A DNA stretch of 64,000 bases from Blastococcus sp. PRF04-17 (GCF_023016265.1 NZ_CP095412.1:4154001-4218000), one strand, 5' to 3'. Shown: positions 29,010-42,581, numbered from the stretch's first letter. Numbers and translations are program-made. Notes: generated by a model from the sequence alone, not told the origin.

Positions 29010-29975
29010 ATGCCTGACCGCTGTGAAGTCCTCCCCGGAGACTCCGTCGTCGCTCGCCGCGGCGGTGGGCTGCTGTGGGTCGACGCGCCCGGCTCGCCCG
29101 CTCTCGTCGCGGCGCTGCACGCCTGCCTCGGGGTCGCGGGTCCTGGGGCCGACCGCGTGCTGGCCGCCGTCGCGGGCCAGGTGAGCTCGCTCGCCCACGG
29201 CGCCGCGTCCTTCGCGCTCGTGCTGGCCGACACGGCGGGCGGCGCCGGTACCGGGGTCGCGCTCTGGTCGGGCAAGGGGCAGCCGGCCGTCGACGGGGTG
29301 CCGGTCTCGGGGTCGTCGGTGGAGGGCTGCACGCTCGCCTCCGGCTTCCAGCTCGGCCAGACCCTGTACGTGGGCCCGGGCCAGGCCGCGCCGCAGATGC
29401 CGCCGGGGGTCTCCTTCGACCTCGTCGAGGGCACGGTGCCCGGCTCCGGCGCGATGCTCCAGCTGGCCGCCCGGGCGCACGCGTCCGCGACGCCGCCGGC
29501 CACCTCGGCGCCGTCGTCGTTCACGGCGGGCTCCGACGCGGGCTTCGGCTCCGGCGCCGGTGCCAGCCGTGCGTCCAGCGCTGCGCCGGAGTCCGGCGAG
29601 CAGACCGCGTTCTGGCGGCCCGAGTCCTCGCCCGCACCGGTCCTGCGGTTCGACGACGGCCTCGTCGTCACCGTGGACGAGGACCTCGTGCTGGGTCGCC
29701 GGCCTGACAACCACGAGCTGGTCACCAGCGGCGGCGCTCGGCCGGTCCCCATCGCCGACACCCAGAACGTGCTGTCGTCGGCGCACGCGGCCCTGCAGCG
29801 GTCCGGCCGCGAGGTCTCGCTCGTCGACCTGGGCTCGCTCAACGGCACCCACGTCGCCGGCCCCGAGGCCACGGAGTGGACCCAGCTCGAGCCCGGCGTC
29901 GCCCACCCGCTGTCCGACGGCGACCGACTCCTCCTCGGCTGGACGGTCATCACCTTCGAGCAGCCCCAGGAGTAG
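29010..29975 (+). CDS. FHA domain-containing protein
   Basis: This 321-residue protein has a C-terminal forkhead-associated domain. It shows VLGRRPDNHELV (strand with the phosphothreonine-binding Arg), LSSAHAALQRSGREVSLVDL (Ser-x-x-His core) and GSLNGTHVAGPEA (the Asn contact). The N-terminal 190 residues are unrecognised, with a low-complexity Ala/Ser linker between. FHA domains read Thr-phosphorylated partners, so it is probably a target or adaptor of Ser/Thr kinases; no kinase is in the window. ATG at 29010 follows GGAGG. Its place between glgP and glgX makes a link to control of glycogen use possible but unproven. Confidence 0.85.
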   Translation: MPDRCEVLPGDSVVARRGGGLLWVDAPGSPALVAALHACLGVAGPGADRVLAAVAGQVSSLAHGAASFALVLADTAGGAGTGVALWSGKGQPAVDGVPVSGSSVEGCTLASGFQLGQTLYVGPGQAAPQMPPGVSFDLVEGTVPGSGAMLQLAARAHASATPPATSAPSSFTAGSDAGFGSGAGASRASSAAPESGEQTAFWRPESSPAPVLRFDDGLVVTVDEDLVLGRRPDNHELVTSGGARPVPIADTQNVLSSAHAALQRSGREVSLVDLGSLNGTHVAGPEATEWTQLEPGVAHPLSDGDRLLLGWTVITFEQPQE

Positions 29976-29989
29976 CAACCGACCGATGA

Positions 29990-30038
29990 AGTGCGCTGAG
30001 GCGCCCTTCCGAACTCTGGAATGGCGCCTCAGCGCACT
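29990..30038. terminator. Perfect 16-bp hairpin between convergent FHA gene and glgX
   Basis: AGTGCGCTGAGGCGCC (29990-30005) is exactly complementary to GGCGCCTCAGCGCACT (30023-30038) with a 17-base loop that can pair further (TTCC/GGAA). It sits between two converging genes, so a bidirectional terminator is the natural reading. Confidence 0.75.
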
Positions 30039-30069
30039 CCGTCGCCTACTGCTCCGGCTTTCGGGACAT

Positions 30070-32201
<2,132 letters not shown>

Positions 32202-32287
32202 CAGGCGGTCGGTCCACCGGCGGCGCGGTACGGAGCGGGGGTCCTCCGGCGGTCGGTCACGGTGTGATCGTGCCAAGTTCGCGAGGC

Positions 32288-33142
32288 ATGGGGGCGCAGG
32301 CGGGTACTCCGGTGTTGATTGGATGGGCGGGTGTCGAGCCCCCCGCCGATGGAGCGGTCGTCCGGATGTCCGGCGTCGACGTGGTGCGAGGGGACACCCA
32401 TCTGCTGCGTGGCGTCGACTGGGTGGTCGAGGCGGACCACCGCTGGGTGGTGCTGGGCCCCAACGGGGCGGGCAAGACTACGCTGCTGCAGCTGGCGTCG
32501 GCCCACATGCACCCGACGCGCGGCGAGGTGCGGCTGCTGGGCGAGACCCTCGGCGCGGTCGACGTCTTCGAGCTGCGCCCGCGCATCGGGCTGACCAGCG
32601 CCGCCCTGGCCCAGCGGATCGGCGCGGCGGAGGCCACCGGCGACGTCGTCGTCTCGGCCGGGTACGCCGTCGTGGGCCGGTGGCGTGAGCGCTACGACGT
32701 CCACGACCTGACCCGCGCCGGCATGCTCATGGAGCAGTGGGGAGTGGCCCAGTTCGCCCACCGGCCGTTCGGCACGCTCAGCGAGGGCGAGCGCAAGCGC
32801 ACGCAGATCGCCCGCGCGCTGATGCCCGACCCCGAGCTGCTGCTGCTCGACGAGCCGGGTGCGGGTCTGGACCTCGGCGGCCGCGAGGACCTGGTGTCGC
32901 GGCTCACCGACCTGGCGAAGTACCACTACGCGCCCGCCCAGGTGCTGGTCACCCATCACGTCGAGGAGATCCCGCCGGGCTACACGCACGCGCTGCTGCT
33001 GCGCGCCGGCGACGTGGTGGCGGCCGGTGCGGCCGACGACGTCCTCACCGCGGCCAATCTCTCCGACACGTTCGGCGTGCAGCTGGACCTGACCCGCACC
33101 GACGGCCGGTACACCGCCCGTCGCGCCCGGCGCGCCGACTAG
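32288..33142 (+). CDS. ABC transporter ATP-binding protein, stand-alone
   Basis: This 284-residue ATPase has Walker A GPNGAGKTTLLQLAS, a signature LSEGERKRTQIARALM, Walker B ELLLLDEPGAGLDLGG and the switch His in VLVTHHVEEIPPGYTHAL. The family is the iron/molybdate ModF- or YlmA-like single ATPases that lack adjacent permeases, and none is next to it here. The partner or substrate is unknown. ATG at 32288 has a GCGAGG site; GTG at 32264 is an upstream option. It diverges from glgX. Confidence 0.85.
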   Translation: MGAQAGTPVLIGWAGVEPPADGAVVRMSGVDVVRGDTHLLRGVDWVVEADHRWVVLGPNGAGKTTLLQLASAHMHPTRGEVRLLGETLGAVDVFELRPRIGLTSAALAQRIGAAEATGDVVVSAGYAVVGRWRERYDVHDLTRAGMLMEQWGVAQFAHRPFGTLSEGERKRTQIARALMPDPELLLLDEPGAGLDLGGREDLVSRLTDLAKYHYAPAQVLVTHHVEEIPPGYTHALLLRAGDVVAAGAADDVLTAANLSDTFGVQLDLTRTDGRYTARRARRAD

Positions 33143-33181
33143 CGGAACCGCTCGGCGCGGTGCCGTGAAGTAGACCGTGGA

Positions 33182-33193
33182 TAAGCTCCGGAC
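33182..33193 (+). promoter_or_regulatory. Candidate leaderless promoter of enoyl-CoA hydratase gene
   Basis: TAAGCT (33182-33187) matches TANNNT and ends six bases before the ATG at 33194. No ribosome site lies between them. Confidence 0.4.
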
Positions 33194-33973
33194 ATGCCCG
33201 AGTTCGTGACCCTGCAGGTGGAGGACGGGGTGGGCACGATCCGCCTCGACCGGCCGAAGATGAACGCGATCGACGAGCAGCTCCACATGGAGGTGCGGGC
33301 CGCCGCGACGGAGGCCGGGCAGCGGGACGACGTCCGCGCGGTGGTCATCTACGGCGGGGAGCGGGTGTTCGCCGCCGGAGCGGACATCAAGGCCATGTCG
33401 CAGCTGGACGGCACCTCGATGGTCACGTGGGGGCGGGAGCTGCAGGACTCGTTCCGCGCCGTGGCCCGTGTGCCGAAGCCGGTCATCGCCGCGGTCACCG
33501 GCTACGCGCTCGGCGGCGGCTACGAACTGGCGCTGTGCGCCGACTTCCGCGTGCTGGGCGCCTCGGCCAAGATCGGTCAGCCCGAGATCCTGCTCGGCGT
33601 GATCCCCGGTGCCGGCGGGACCCAGCGCCTGGCCCGCCTGGTCGGCCCGGCCAAGGCGAAGGACCTGGTGTTCACCGGGCGGCACGTCGGCGCCGAGGAG
33701 GCCCTCGAGATCGGCCTGGCCGACGCCGTCGTCCCGGACGACGAGGTGCACGCCACAGCTGTCGCCATGGCGCGCAAGTTCGCCGCCGGACCGCCGCTGG
33801 CCCTCGCCGCCGCGAAGCGGGCCGTCGACGAGGGGCTCGACCTGCCGCTGGACCAGGGCCTGGACCTCGAGAGCCGGCTGTTCGCCGAGCTGTTCGACAC
33901 CGAGGACCAGAAGACCGGCATGCGGTCGTTCCTGGAGAGCGGTCCGGGCAAGGCGACCTTCGCGGGCCGGTGA
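33194..33973 (+). CDS. Enoyl-CoA hydratase/isomerase family protein
   Basis: This 259-residue crotonase-fold enzyme has the oxyanion-hole segment FAAGADIKAM and the second GYALGGGYELALCADFRVLG. The first catalytic Glu lies in that second segment (GGGYELAL) and the second in KIGQPEILLGVIPGAGGTQR. Both Glu residues of true hydratases are therefore present, so hydration of trans-2-enoyl-CoA in beta-oxidation is likely. The C-terminus MRSFLESGPGKATFAGR is typical. It may work with the thiolase and the electron transfer flavoprotein also in this window, although it is a single-gene unit here. Confidence 0.88.
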   Translation: MPEFVTLQVEDGVGTIRLDRPKMNAIDEQLHMEVRAAATEAGQRDDVRAVVIYGGERVFAAGADIKAMSQLDGTSMVTWGRELQDSFRAVARVPKPVIAAVTGYALGGGYELALCADFRVLGASAKIGQPEILLGVIPGAGGTQRLARLVGPAKAKDLVFTGRHVGAEEALEIGLADAVVPDDEVHATAVAMARKFAAGPPLALAAAKRAVDEGLDLPLDQGLDLESRLFAELFDTEDQKTGMRSFLESGPGKATFAGR

Positions 33974-33981
33974 CTCTTCAC

Positions 33982-33995
33982 CACACGTTCGTGTG
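33982..33995. promoter_or_regulatory. Palindrome CACACGTTCGTGTG
   Basis: A perfect 14-base palindrome nine bases after the enoyl-CoA hydratase stop and 100 bases before the transporter operon. The two-base centre is too tight for a good hairpin, so a protein-binding site for the downstream operon is more likely than a terminator. Confidence 0.35.
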
Positions 33996-34097
33996 CCGTA
34001 ACCGCCCCTGACCCGGTCGGTTCCGCCACAATCGCGGAGCCGGCCGGTCGGCGTCACGGGGACGCCGACCAGGTACGGCGCCAACTCAGGAGGACAC

Positions 34098-35256
34098 GTG
34101 CGACGAAGCGCCACCCTGCGGACCGCTGCCGCGGTCGTCACGGCCGGGCTCACCCTCACCGCGTGCGGTGGTTCGGACGACGGCGGAGGCTCGGGCGGGG
34201 GGGAACGGCGGCGGCACGGACGCCGCCACGGCGACCTCCGCCGAGGACTTCGGCGGCATGGACGCCCTGATCGAGGCGGCGCAGGAGGAGGGCGAGCTCA
34301 ACGTCATCGCGCTGCCCCGGGACTGGGCCAACTACGGCGAGATGCTCGACACCTTCAGCGAGAAGTACGGCATCACGATCAACGAGGCCAACCCGACCGG
34401 CTCCAGTCAGGACGAGCTGAACGCCGTCGAGAGCCAGCGCGGCCAGGACCGCGCTCCCGACGTCCTCGACCTCGGGACGGCGTTCGCCCGCCAGGCCCAG
34501 GCGCAGGACCTGCTGGCGCCCTACCAGGTGGAGACCTGGGACGACATCCCCGAGGGTCAGAAGGACCCCGACGGCCACTGGTACAACGACTACGGCGGCT
34601 ACATCTCGATCGGCTGCAACGCCACGGTGATCGCCGAGTGCCCGACCTCGTTCGAGCAGCTGCTCGACCCGCAGTACCGGGGACAGGTCGCCCTCAACGG
34701 CAACCCCACGCAGGCGGCCGCGGCGTTCGCCGGTGTCTGGGCGGCCTCGCTGGCCAACGGCGGCAGCCTGGACGACATCGGCCCCGGCATCGACTTCTTC
34801 GCCGACATCAAGGCGGCCGGCAACTTCAACCCGGTCGAGATCACGCCGGCGACGATCCAGAGCGGCGAGACGCCGCTGTCGATCGACTGGGACTACCTGA
34901 ACGCCGCCCAGACGGAGACCTTCGCCGCGGACGGCGTCGAGTGGCAGGTGCACGTGCCCAGCGACGGGCTCTTCGGCGGCTACTACAGCCAGGCGATCAG
35001 CAAGTTCGCGCCGCACCCGGCCGCCGCGCGGCTGTGGCAGGAGTTCCTCTACAGCGACGAGGGGCAGAACATCTGGCTCAAGGGCGGCGCCCGCCCGGTC
35101 CGGCTGCCGGCGATGGAGGAGGCCGGCACCGCCGACTCCGACGCGCTCTCGGTGCTTCCCGAGGTCGAGGGGACGGCGGAGTTCCCCACCCAGGAGCAGG
35201 AGACCGCCGCCCAGCAGGTCGTCGCGCAACGGTGGAACGAGGAGATGTCCGGCTGA
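34098..35256 (+). CDS. ABC transporter solute-binding lipoprotein (one frame break)
   Basis: This extracytoplasmic binding protein has about 385 residues after repair. GTG at 34098 follows AGGAGG and starts a lipoprotein signal, VVTAGLTLTACGGSDDGG. The mature part shows LIEAAQEEGELNVIALPRDW, TINEANPTGSSQDEL, and ETPLSIDWDYLNA, the pattern of the iron/spermidine/putrescine/thiamine class of binding proteins. The frame breaks in a run of seven G at 34197-34203; six G would give GGGNGGGTDAATATS in frame, so one base seems extra. It is the first gene of a five-gene operon with two permeases, an ATPase and a PLP enzyme. The ligand is not evident. Confidence 0.88.
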
Positions 35257-36155
35257 GCGCTCCGAGCTCGACGGGAACCGCGCCGGCCCCCCGCACCAGG
35301 GGCCGGCGCGGTCGCGTGCTGTCCGTGCTCGGGGCGGTGCCGTTCTTCCTCTACGTCGTCGTCCTCGTGCTGCCGATCGTCGTGCTCGCGGTCGAGTCGT
35401 TCCGGGTGACCGACCCGGCCACCTTCGAGGAGAGCTGGTCGGCCGCGAACCTGGGTGCGATCACCGAGGGCGCCTACCGGCGGGCCTACCTGGGCAGCCT
35501 CCAGTTGTCGGCGATCACGGCGGTGCTGGGGGCGGTCCTCGGCCTGGCCCTGGCGGTGGCCGTCCTGCGCGCCCGGCGGGGGGCGCTGCTGCGCCGGCTC
35601 GTGCTCACCGCATCGGGCGTGCTGGCCAACTTCGGCGGCATCCCGCTGGCCTTCGCCTTCCTGGCCACCATCGGCAACGCCGGTCTGCTGACCGCGTTCA
35701 TCCGCGAACGCCTCGGCCTCGAGGGGTTCTCGCTCGTCTCGATGGCGGGTCTGGCCGTGGTGTACCTGTACTTCCTGATCCCGCTGATGGTCCTCACGAT
35801 CACGCCCGCGCTGGAGGCGTTGCGCCCCCAGTGGCGGGAGGCGGCCGACAACCTCGGGGCCAGCGGGTGGCAGTACTGGCGCTACGTCGGCGGTCCGGTC
35901 CTCGCGCCGCCGGTCATCGGCGCCACCATGCTGCTGTTCGCCTCGGCCTTCGCGGCCTACGCCACCGCCGATGCCCTGGTCGGCAGCAGCGTGCCGCTGG
36001 TCACCCTGCAGATCGCCGACGCGCTGTCGACCAACGTCATCGTCGGCGCCGAGAACCTCGGCAAGGCACTGGCCCTGGGCATGGTCCTGGTCGTCGGCCT
36101 GGTGATGCTCTTCTACGCGTGGGTGCAGCGGCGTGCGTCGCGGTGGCTGACGTGA
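35232..36155 (+). CDS. ABC transporter permease, subunit 1
   Basis: This is an integral membrane protein of about 307 residues with around six helices, beginning with FFLYVVVLVLPIVVLAVESF. The permease EAA loop is EALRPQWREAADNLGASGWQ, which contacts the ATPase. It belongs to the PotB/CysU-type permeases of the spermidine/iron/sulfate group. The start is uncertain: GTG at 35232 overlaps the binding-protein gene by 25 bases, while a CTG at 35252 sits eight bases after AGGAG. Its stop overlaps the next permease start (GTGA). Confidence 0.85.
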   Translation: MERGDVRLSAPSSTGTAPAPRTRGRRGRVLSVLGAVPFFLYVVVLVLPIVVLAVESFRVTDPATFEESWSAANLGAITEGAYRRAYLGSLQLSAITAVLGAVLGLALAVAVLRARRGALLRRLVLTASGVLANFGGIPLAFAFLATIGNAGLLTAFIRERLGLEGFSLVSMAGLAVVYLYFLIPLMVLTITPALEALRPQWREAADNLGASGWQYWRYVGGPVLAPPVIGATMLLFASAFAAYATADALVGSSVPLVTLQIADALSTNVIVGAENLGKALALGMVLVVGLVMLFYAWVQRRASRWLT

Positions 36156-37029
36156 CCGCGCTGCTGCCGGCGGAAGTGGCCGGTGCCGGCGGCGTCACCC
36201 CGCCCACGCCGGTCCGCGCCGGACGTCGCGGCCGGGGCACCTGGCGGTTCGCCGTCCTCGGCGTGCTCGGGCTGTACTTCCTGGCGCCGATCGCGGCGTC
36301 GGTGTGGTTCACCGTCCGCAGCCGGGACGGCGTGACAGCGGACGTCTACGCCGGCATCCCGAGCGCGGAGGGGTTCGCGGAGGCGTTCGGCCGTTCGCTC
36401 GCGCTGGCCGCCCTCACCGCGCTGATCGCCCTGGCGCTCATGGTGCCGACCGTCGTGCTGGTGAACCTGCGGCTGCCGCGGCTGCGGACGACGGTCGAGC
36501 TCCTCACGCTCCTGCCGCTGGTGCTGCCGCCCATCGCCCTGGTGGTCGGCGTGCGCAGCGTGCTCGCGTGGGCGCCGGACTACTTCTACGGCACACCGGT
36601 GGCCGAGGCGATGTTCGCGCTCCAGGACCCGGCGCTGCCCTGGATCCTGGTGCTGGTCTACGTCGTCCTCGCGCTGCCGTTCGTGTACCGCGCGCTCGAC
36701 GCCGGCGTGCGCGGGGCCGACCTGCGCACGCTGACCGAGGCCGCGCGCAACCTCGGTGCCTCCTGGCCGCGGGTGCTGGTGTCGGTCGTGCTGCCGGTGC
36801 TGCGCACCTCCGTCCTGAACGCGTCGTTCCTGACCGTGGCCCTGGTGATGGGGGAGTACACGGTCGCGGTCATCCTGGGCTTCGAGACCTTCCCGACGTG
36901 GATCGTGCGGATCTCCGGCTCCGAGCCCCGGCTGTCCGTCGCCGTGTCGGTGCTCTCCCTGCTCATGACCTGGGCACTGCTGCTGCTGATCTCCGCGCTG
37001 GACCGCCGGCGTGGCACGAAGGAGAGCGC

Positions 37030-37033
<4 letters not shown>
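36152..37033 (+). CDS. ABC transporter permease, subunit 2
   Basis: This 293-residue PotC-type permease has about six membrane helices, including [19 protein letters not shown]. The EAA loop is [20 protein letters not shown]. It pairs with the upstream permease. The GTG start overlaps the previous stop, and its own stop overlaps the ATPase start (ATGA), so the transporter subunits are translationally coupled. Confidence 0.88.
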
Positions 37034-38129
<1,096 letters not shown>

Positions 38130-38133
<4 letters not shown>

Positions 38134-39226
38134 CGGACGTCGACCACTCCGCCCCCGCGTGCCGCGAGTGGCTGGACCGCGCTGTCGCGACGGTCGAGGC
38201 CGACGCGCGGCGCAGCGCCGACACCCACCTGCTGGCCTACCCGCTGCCGCCCGGGTGGGGGATCGACCTGTACCTCAAGGACGAGTCGACCCACCCGACC
38301 GGCAGCCTCAAGCACCGGCTGGCGCGGTCGCTGTTCCTCTACGGGCTCTGCTCCGGCCAGATCACCGAGGGCAGCACGGTGGTCGAGGCCTCGAGCGGGT
38401 CGACCGCGGTGAGCGAGGCCTACTTCGCCCGCATGCTCGGACTGCCGTTCGTCGCGGTGATGCCCGCGACCACGAGCCCCGAGAAGGTCGCGTTGATCGA
38501 GTTCCACGGCGGCCGCTGCCACTCGTGCAGCGGGCGCCGGACATGTACGAGGAGGCCCGCCGGCTGGCCGCCGACTGCGGCGGCCACTATCTCGACCAGT
38601 TCACCTTCGCCGAGCGAGCCACCGACTGGCGGGGCAACAACAACATCGCCGAGTCGATCTTCGAGCAGCTGGCCCTGGAGCGGCACCCGCTGCCGGAGTG
38701 GATCGTGGTCGGCGCCGGCACCGGCGGGACGAGCGCCACGATCGGGCGCTACCTGCGCTACCGGCGGCATCCCACCCGGCTGGCCGTCGTCGACCCCGAG
38801 AACTCCGCGTTCCTGCCGGCCTACGTCTCCGGTGACCTCGGGACCACGACGGGCGCGCCCTCCCGCATCGAGGGCATCGGCCGGCCACGGGTCGAGCCGT
38901 CGTTCGTGCCGACGATCGTCGACCGGATGATCGGCGTCCCCGATGCCGCCTCGCTCGCCGCGATGCGTGAGCTGGAACGGGTGACCGGTCGCCGGGCGGG
39001 CGGCTCGACCGGCACCAACCTGTGGGGGGCCTTCGGTCTCATCGCCGAGATGCTGGCGGCCGGGCGCCGGGGGAGCGTGGTCACCCTGCTGTGCGACGGC
39101 GGCGAGCGCTACGCGCACACCTACTACTCCGACGAGTGGGTGGCCGCCCAGGGGCTCGACCTGAGGCCGCACGCCCGCACGCTGCGGGCATTCGCCGCGA
39201 CGGGGGAGTGGCCGACGACGAGGTGA
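38130..39226 (+). CDS. PLP-dependent cysteine synthase-family enzyme, Cds1-like (one frame break)
   Basis: This is a fold-type II PLP enzyme of about 365 residues after repair. The lysine is in [20 protein letters not shown], the phosphate/substrate loop is [20 protein letters not shown], and the glycine-rich loop is [20 protein letters not shown]. From memory it is closest to the mycobacterial Rv3684/Cds1 type, reported to act as an L-cysteine desulfhydrase, more than to biosynthetic CysK; the lysine motif lacks the KDR seen in CysK. The frame breaks after GGRCH; one more C near 38522 restores [14 protein letters not shown]. The ATG overlaps the ATPase stop, placing it inside the transporter operon and suggesting that the imported solute may be sulfur-related. 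Confidence 0.82.
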
Positions 39227-39258
39227 CGCTCGTCACCCGCCCCAGGACGGGCCTCCGC

Positions 39259-39276
39259 GTTACTGGCCGGTAACCT
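39259..39276. promoter_or_regulatory. Candidate operator over -10 region of etfBA
   Basis: GTTACTGGCCGGTAAC (39259-39274) is an inverted repeat with perfect five-base arms. It overlaps a possible -10, TAACCT (39271-39276), about 70 bases before the etfB start. It shares TTACTG with sites before ccrA and the acylase gene. A repressor of fatty-acid catabolism is a reasonable but unproven guess. Confidence 0.45.
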
Positions 39277-39342
39277 CCATGATCGGAGCCAGGCGGGCCG
39301 GCGTGCCCGCATCCTGAACGCGTCCTGAGGAAGGTCAGCGCG

Positions 39343-40122
39343 ATGAACATCGTCGTTCTTGTGAAGCAGGTCCCGGACTCGGGCAGTGAGCGGAAGCTGG
39401 ATCCGTCGGACAACACCGTCGCCCGCGCTTCGGCGGACAACGTGATCAACGAGATGGACGAGTACGCCATCGAGGAGGCGCTGCTGGTCCGCGACCGCGA
39501 GGGTGGTGAGGTCACCGTCCTGACCGTGGGCCCCGAGTCGGCGACCGACGCGATCCGCAAGGCGCTGTCGATGGGTGCGGACAAGGCCGTGCACGTGGTG
39601 GACGACGCGATCCACGGCTCCTGCGCCGTGCAGACCTCGGCGGTGATCGCCGCGGCGCTGCAGCAGCTGGAGTACGACCTGATCCTCTGCGGCGCGGAGG
39701 CGACCGACGCGCAGCTGTCGGTGATGCCGGCGCTGCTGGCCGAGCGCCTCGGGATCCCGCAGCTGTCGGGCGCCCGCAAGCTCACGATCGAGGGCGGCAT
39801 GGCCAGGATCGAGCGGCAGACCGACGGCGGCTACTGGGCGGTGGAGGCGCCGCTGCCGGCGATCGTGTCGACCTGGGACACGATCAACGAGCCGCGCTAC
39901 CCCTCGTTCAAGGGGATCATGGCGGCGAAGAAGAAGCCGGTCGAGACCAGGTCGCTGGCCGACCTGGGCCTGGACCCCTCGAGCGTGGGCCTGGCCAATG
40001 CCACCAGCCGGGTGCTGGACTTCGCCGGCCGCCCGCCCAAGGGCGAGGGCGTGAAGGTCACCGACGAGGGCGACGGCGCCCAGAAGTTCGTCGAGTTCCT
40101 CGCCGCCCAGAAGATCGTCTGA
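39343..40122 (+). CDS. etfB: Electron transfer flavoprotein subunit beta
   Basis: This 259-residue beta subunit pairs with EtfA to carry electrons from acyl-CoA dehydrogenases toward the quinone pool. Family blocks are MNIVVLVKQVPDSGSERKL, EALLVRDREGGEVTVLTVG, and ILCGAEATDAQLSVMPALLA. The ATG at 39343 follows GAGGAAGG. It is the first gene of the etfBA pair, with 31 bases to etfA. The palindrome upstream suggests regulated expression. Confidence 0.95.
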   Translation: MNIVVLVKQVPDSGSERKLDPSDNTVARASADNVINEMDEYAIEEALLVRDREGGEVTVLTVGPESATDAIRKALSMGADKAVHVVDDAIHGSCAVQTSAVIAAALQQLEYDLILCGAEATDAQLSVMPALLAERLGIPQLSGARKLTIEGGMARIERQTDGGYWAVEAPLPAIVSTWDTINEPRYPSFKGIMAAKKKPVETRSLADLGLDPSSVGLANATSRVLDFAGRPPKGEGVKVTDEGDGAQKFVEFLAAQKIV

Positions 40123-40153
40123 CCCGGATCGAAGCGAGAAGGAGAACCCTGAG

Positions 40154-41116
40154 ATGGCAGAGGTCCTGGTCCTGGCCGAGCTCAACCCGGCCGGCGGTGG
40201 CGTGCGCAAGACCACGCTCGAGGCCCTGACGGCCGCCCGTGCGCTCGGTGAGCCCTCGGCCGTCGTCCTCGGTGCCCCCGGCGCCGCCGCGAGTGTGCGG
40301 GAGCAGCTGGCCGAGTACGGCGCGGACACGGTGTACGTGGCCGAGGCTCCCGAGGTCGATGAGTACCTGGTGGCGCCCAAGGCCGAGGTGCTGGCGCAGC
40401 TGGTGGCCGAGAAGTCGCCGGCGGCGGTGGTGATCCCGTCCTCTCCGGAGGGCAAGGAGATCGCCGGCCGGCTGGCGATCAAGACCGGCAGCGGCTTCCT
40501 GACCGACGTCACCGAGATCGCGCCCGACGGCACCGCCACCCAGGTGGCGTTCGCCGGGCAGACGATCGTGCACTCCCAGGTCACGACCGGTACGCCGATC
40601 TACACGCTGCGGGGCAACTCGGTCACCCCCGAGCCCGCGCCGGCCGCGGGCGCCGAGCAGCAGGTGCAGGTGTCGGTCTCCGAGGCGGCCAAGGCCGCCC
40701 GGGTCACCGACCGCGTGGTCGAGCAGAAGAGCAGCCGCCCGGAGCTGACCGAGGCCTCGATCGTGGTCTCCGGCGGGCGCGGGGTGGCCAGCGCGGAGAA
40801 CTTCGCGATCATCGAGGCCCTAGCCGACTCCCTGGGCGCGGCCGTGGGGGCCTCGCGGGCCGCGGTGGACTCCGGCTTCTACCCGCACACCTTCCAGGTC
40901 GGGCAGACCGGCAAGACCGTCTCCCCGCAGCTCTACGTCGCCGTGGGCATCTCCGGAGCCATCCAGCACCGCGCCGGCATGCAGACCTCGAAGACCATCG
41001 TCGCGATCAACAAGGACCCCGAGGCGCCGATCTTCGAACTCGCCGACTTCGGCGTCGTCGGCGACCTGAACACCGTCGTCCCCGTCGCCACCGAGCAGAT
41101 CACCGCCCGCAAGTAG
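40154..41116 (+). CDS. etfA: Electron transfer flavoprotein subunit alpha
   Basis: This 320-residue alpha subunit has an N-terminal domain similar to EtfB. The conserved C-terminal FAD-binding domain shows [40 protein letters not shown], then [20 protein letters not shown] and [25 protein letters not shown] lies upstream of the ATG. A strong hairpin follows the stop within nine bases, closing the etfBA unit. Confidence 0.95.
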   Translation: MAEVLVLAELNPAGGGVRKTTLEALTAARALGEPSAVVLGAPGAAASVREQLAEYGADTVYVAEAPEVDEYLVAPKAEVLAQLVAEKSPAAVVIPSSPEGKEIAGRLAIKTGSGFLTDVTEIAPDGTATQVAFAGQTIVHSQVTTGTPIYTLRGNSVTPEPAPAAGAEQQVQVSVSEAAKAARVTDRVVEQKSSRPELTEASIVVSGGRGVASAENFAIIEALADSLGAAVGASRAAVDSGFYPHTFQVGQTGKTVSPQLYVAVGISGAIQHRAGMQTSKTIVAINKDPEAPIFELADFGVVGDLNTVVPVATEQITARK

Positions 41117-41124
41117 CAACGCGG

Positions 41125-41152
41125 GGCTGTGCCGGGAAGCCCCGGCACAGCC
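41125..41152 (+). terminator. Terminator hairpin after etfA
   Basis: GGCTGTGCCGGG (41125-41136) pairs perfectly with CCCGGCACAGCC (41141-41152) across a four-base loop, nine bases after the etfA stop. The stem contains an in-frame GTG that would otherwise be the longest start for the next gene. Confidence 0.75.
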
Positions 41153-41170
41153 GCGCTGTTGGGCGAGGAC

Positions 41171-42565
41171 GTGGGGCAGAGCGGGCGGAGGTCGGTCTTC
41201 GACCGGGCGCACCGCCTGACCACCGCCGGGCTGCTCATGCTGGTCACGTTCGTGGCCTTCGAGTCGATGGCGGTCGCCACGGCGATGCCGACGGCGGTGA
41301 CCGAGCTCGACGGCCTCGCCTGGTACGGCTGGCCCTTCAGCGCCTTCCTCGTCGCCTCGGTGATCGGCATGGTGGTCGGCGGCGAGACCGGCGACCGTCG
41401 CGGCCCCCGGGTGGCGTTGCTGTTCGGCGTCGGCGTCTTCTCCGTCGGACTGCTCGTCGCCGGCGTCGCCGCGCACATGAGCCTCTTCGTCGCCGCGCGG
41501 GCCGTGCAGGGCATCGGCGGTGGCGCCATCGCCGTGTCGCTCTACGTCGTCGCCGGGCAGGCCTACGAGCCGGCGCTGCGGCCGAAGCTCTTCGGTGCCA
41601 TCTCGGCCGCGTGGGTGCTGCCGGCGCTGATCGGGCCGCTGGTCGCCGGCCTGATCACCACGCACCTCACCTGGCGGCTGGTCTTCCTCGGACTGCTGCC
41701 GCTCATCGGGGTCGGTCTGGCCCTCGTGCTGCCCGCCATCCACGGTCTCGGCGTGCCCCGGGAGGCGGCCGCGCCGCAGCCCGCCCGTCGGTGGTGGGCA
41801 CTGCTCGCCGGTCTGGGCATCGGGGCGCTGCAGTACGCCGGGCAGCGGCTGGACCTCCTCGCGATCGCCGTGGCCGCCGCCGGGGTCGCCGCGCTGGTGA
41901 CCGGCCTGCGGCACCTGCTGCCCGCCGGCACGGTGCGCGCCCGCCCGGGCCTGCCGGCCGTCGTCGGTGCGCGCGGCCTGCTGGCGGGTGCGTTCTTCGG
42001 CATGGACGCCCTCCTCCCCCTGGCCCTCACCCAGCTGCACGGGTACAGCCCGACCACCGCCGGCATCCCGCTCACCGCCGGGGCGCTCGGCTGGGCGACC
42101 GCCTCGCAGCTGCAGGGGCGGCGGCCGGGCGTGCCGCGGGTGGTCATGCTCCGCGCCGGCTTCGTCCTGCTCGCCGTCGGACTCGCGGCGACGGCCGTCG
42201 TCGCGGTGCCCGGAGTCGGCGGGTGGCCCGCCTACCTCAGCTGGGCCGTCGCCGGCCTGGGGATGGGGCTGGGGATGCCGAGCGTCGGGGTGCTGCTGCT
42301 CGACCAGTCACCCGAGCACCGGCGCGGTGCCGACTCCGCCGCGTTCCAGATCGCCGACGTCACGGGCTCCGCGCTCTGCGTCGGCGTCGTCGGAGTGCTG
42401 ATCGCCGCGACCGCCGCCGGGCTGCTGGCGCTGTCGAGCGCGGTCCTCGTCGCGGTCGCCGTCCTCACCGCACTCGCCGTCCTCGGCTCCCTGCTGGCGC
42501 CGCGGGCAGGCGCCCCGGCCGCGGCCCCGGCCGCCCCCGAGCCCGCGTCTACCCTGGCGACGTGA
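41171..42565 (+). CDS. MFS transporter
   Basis: This is a 464-residue membrane protein with about 12-14 hydrophobic helices. The first helix has [20 protein letters not shown], and the loop after helix two is the MFS motif [36 protein letters not shown] follows. This resembles drug-efflux transporters (DHA2-like), but no substrate can be assigned. I chose GTG at 41171, preceded by GCGAGGAC, because the earlier GTG at 41129 lies inside the etfA terminator stem. Confidence 0.85.
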   Translation: MGQSGRRSVFDRAHRLTTAGLLMLVTFVAFESMAVATAMPTAVTELDGLAWYGWPFSAFLVASVIGMVVGGETGDRRGPRVALLFGVGVFSVGLLVAGVAAHMSLFVAARAVQGIGGGAIAVSLYVVAGQAYEPALRPKLFGAISAAWVLPALIGPLVAGLITTHLTWRLVFLGLLPLIGVGLALVLPAIHGLGVPREAAAPQPARRWWALLAGLGIGALQYAGQRLDLLAIAVAAAGVAALVTGLRHLLPAGTVRARPGLPAVVGARGLLAGAFFGMDALLPLALTQLHGYSPTTAGIPLTAGALGWATASQLQGRRPGVPRVVMLRAGFVLLAVGLAATAVVAVPGVGGWPAYLSWAVAGLGMGLGMPSVGVLLLDQSPEHRRGADSAAFQIADVTGSALCVGVVGVLIAATAAGLLALSSAVLVAVAVLTALAVLGSLLAPRAGAPAAAPAAPEPASTLAT

Positions 42566-42581
42566 TGCGCGGAGGTAGGGC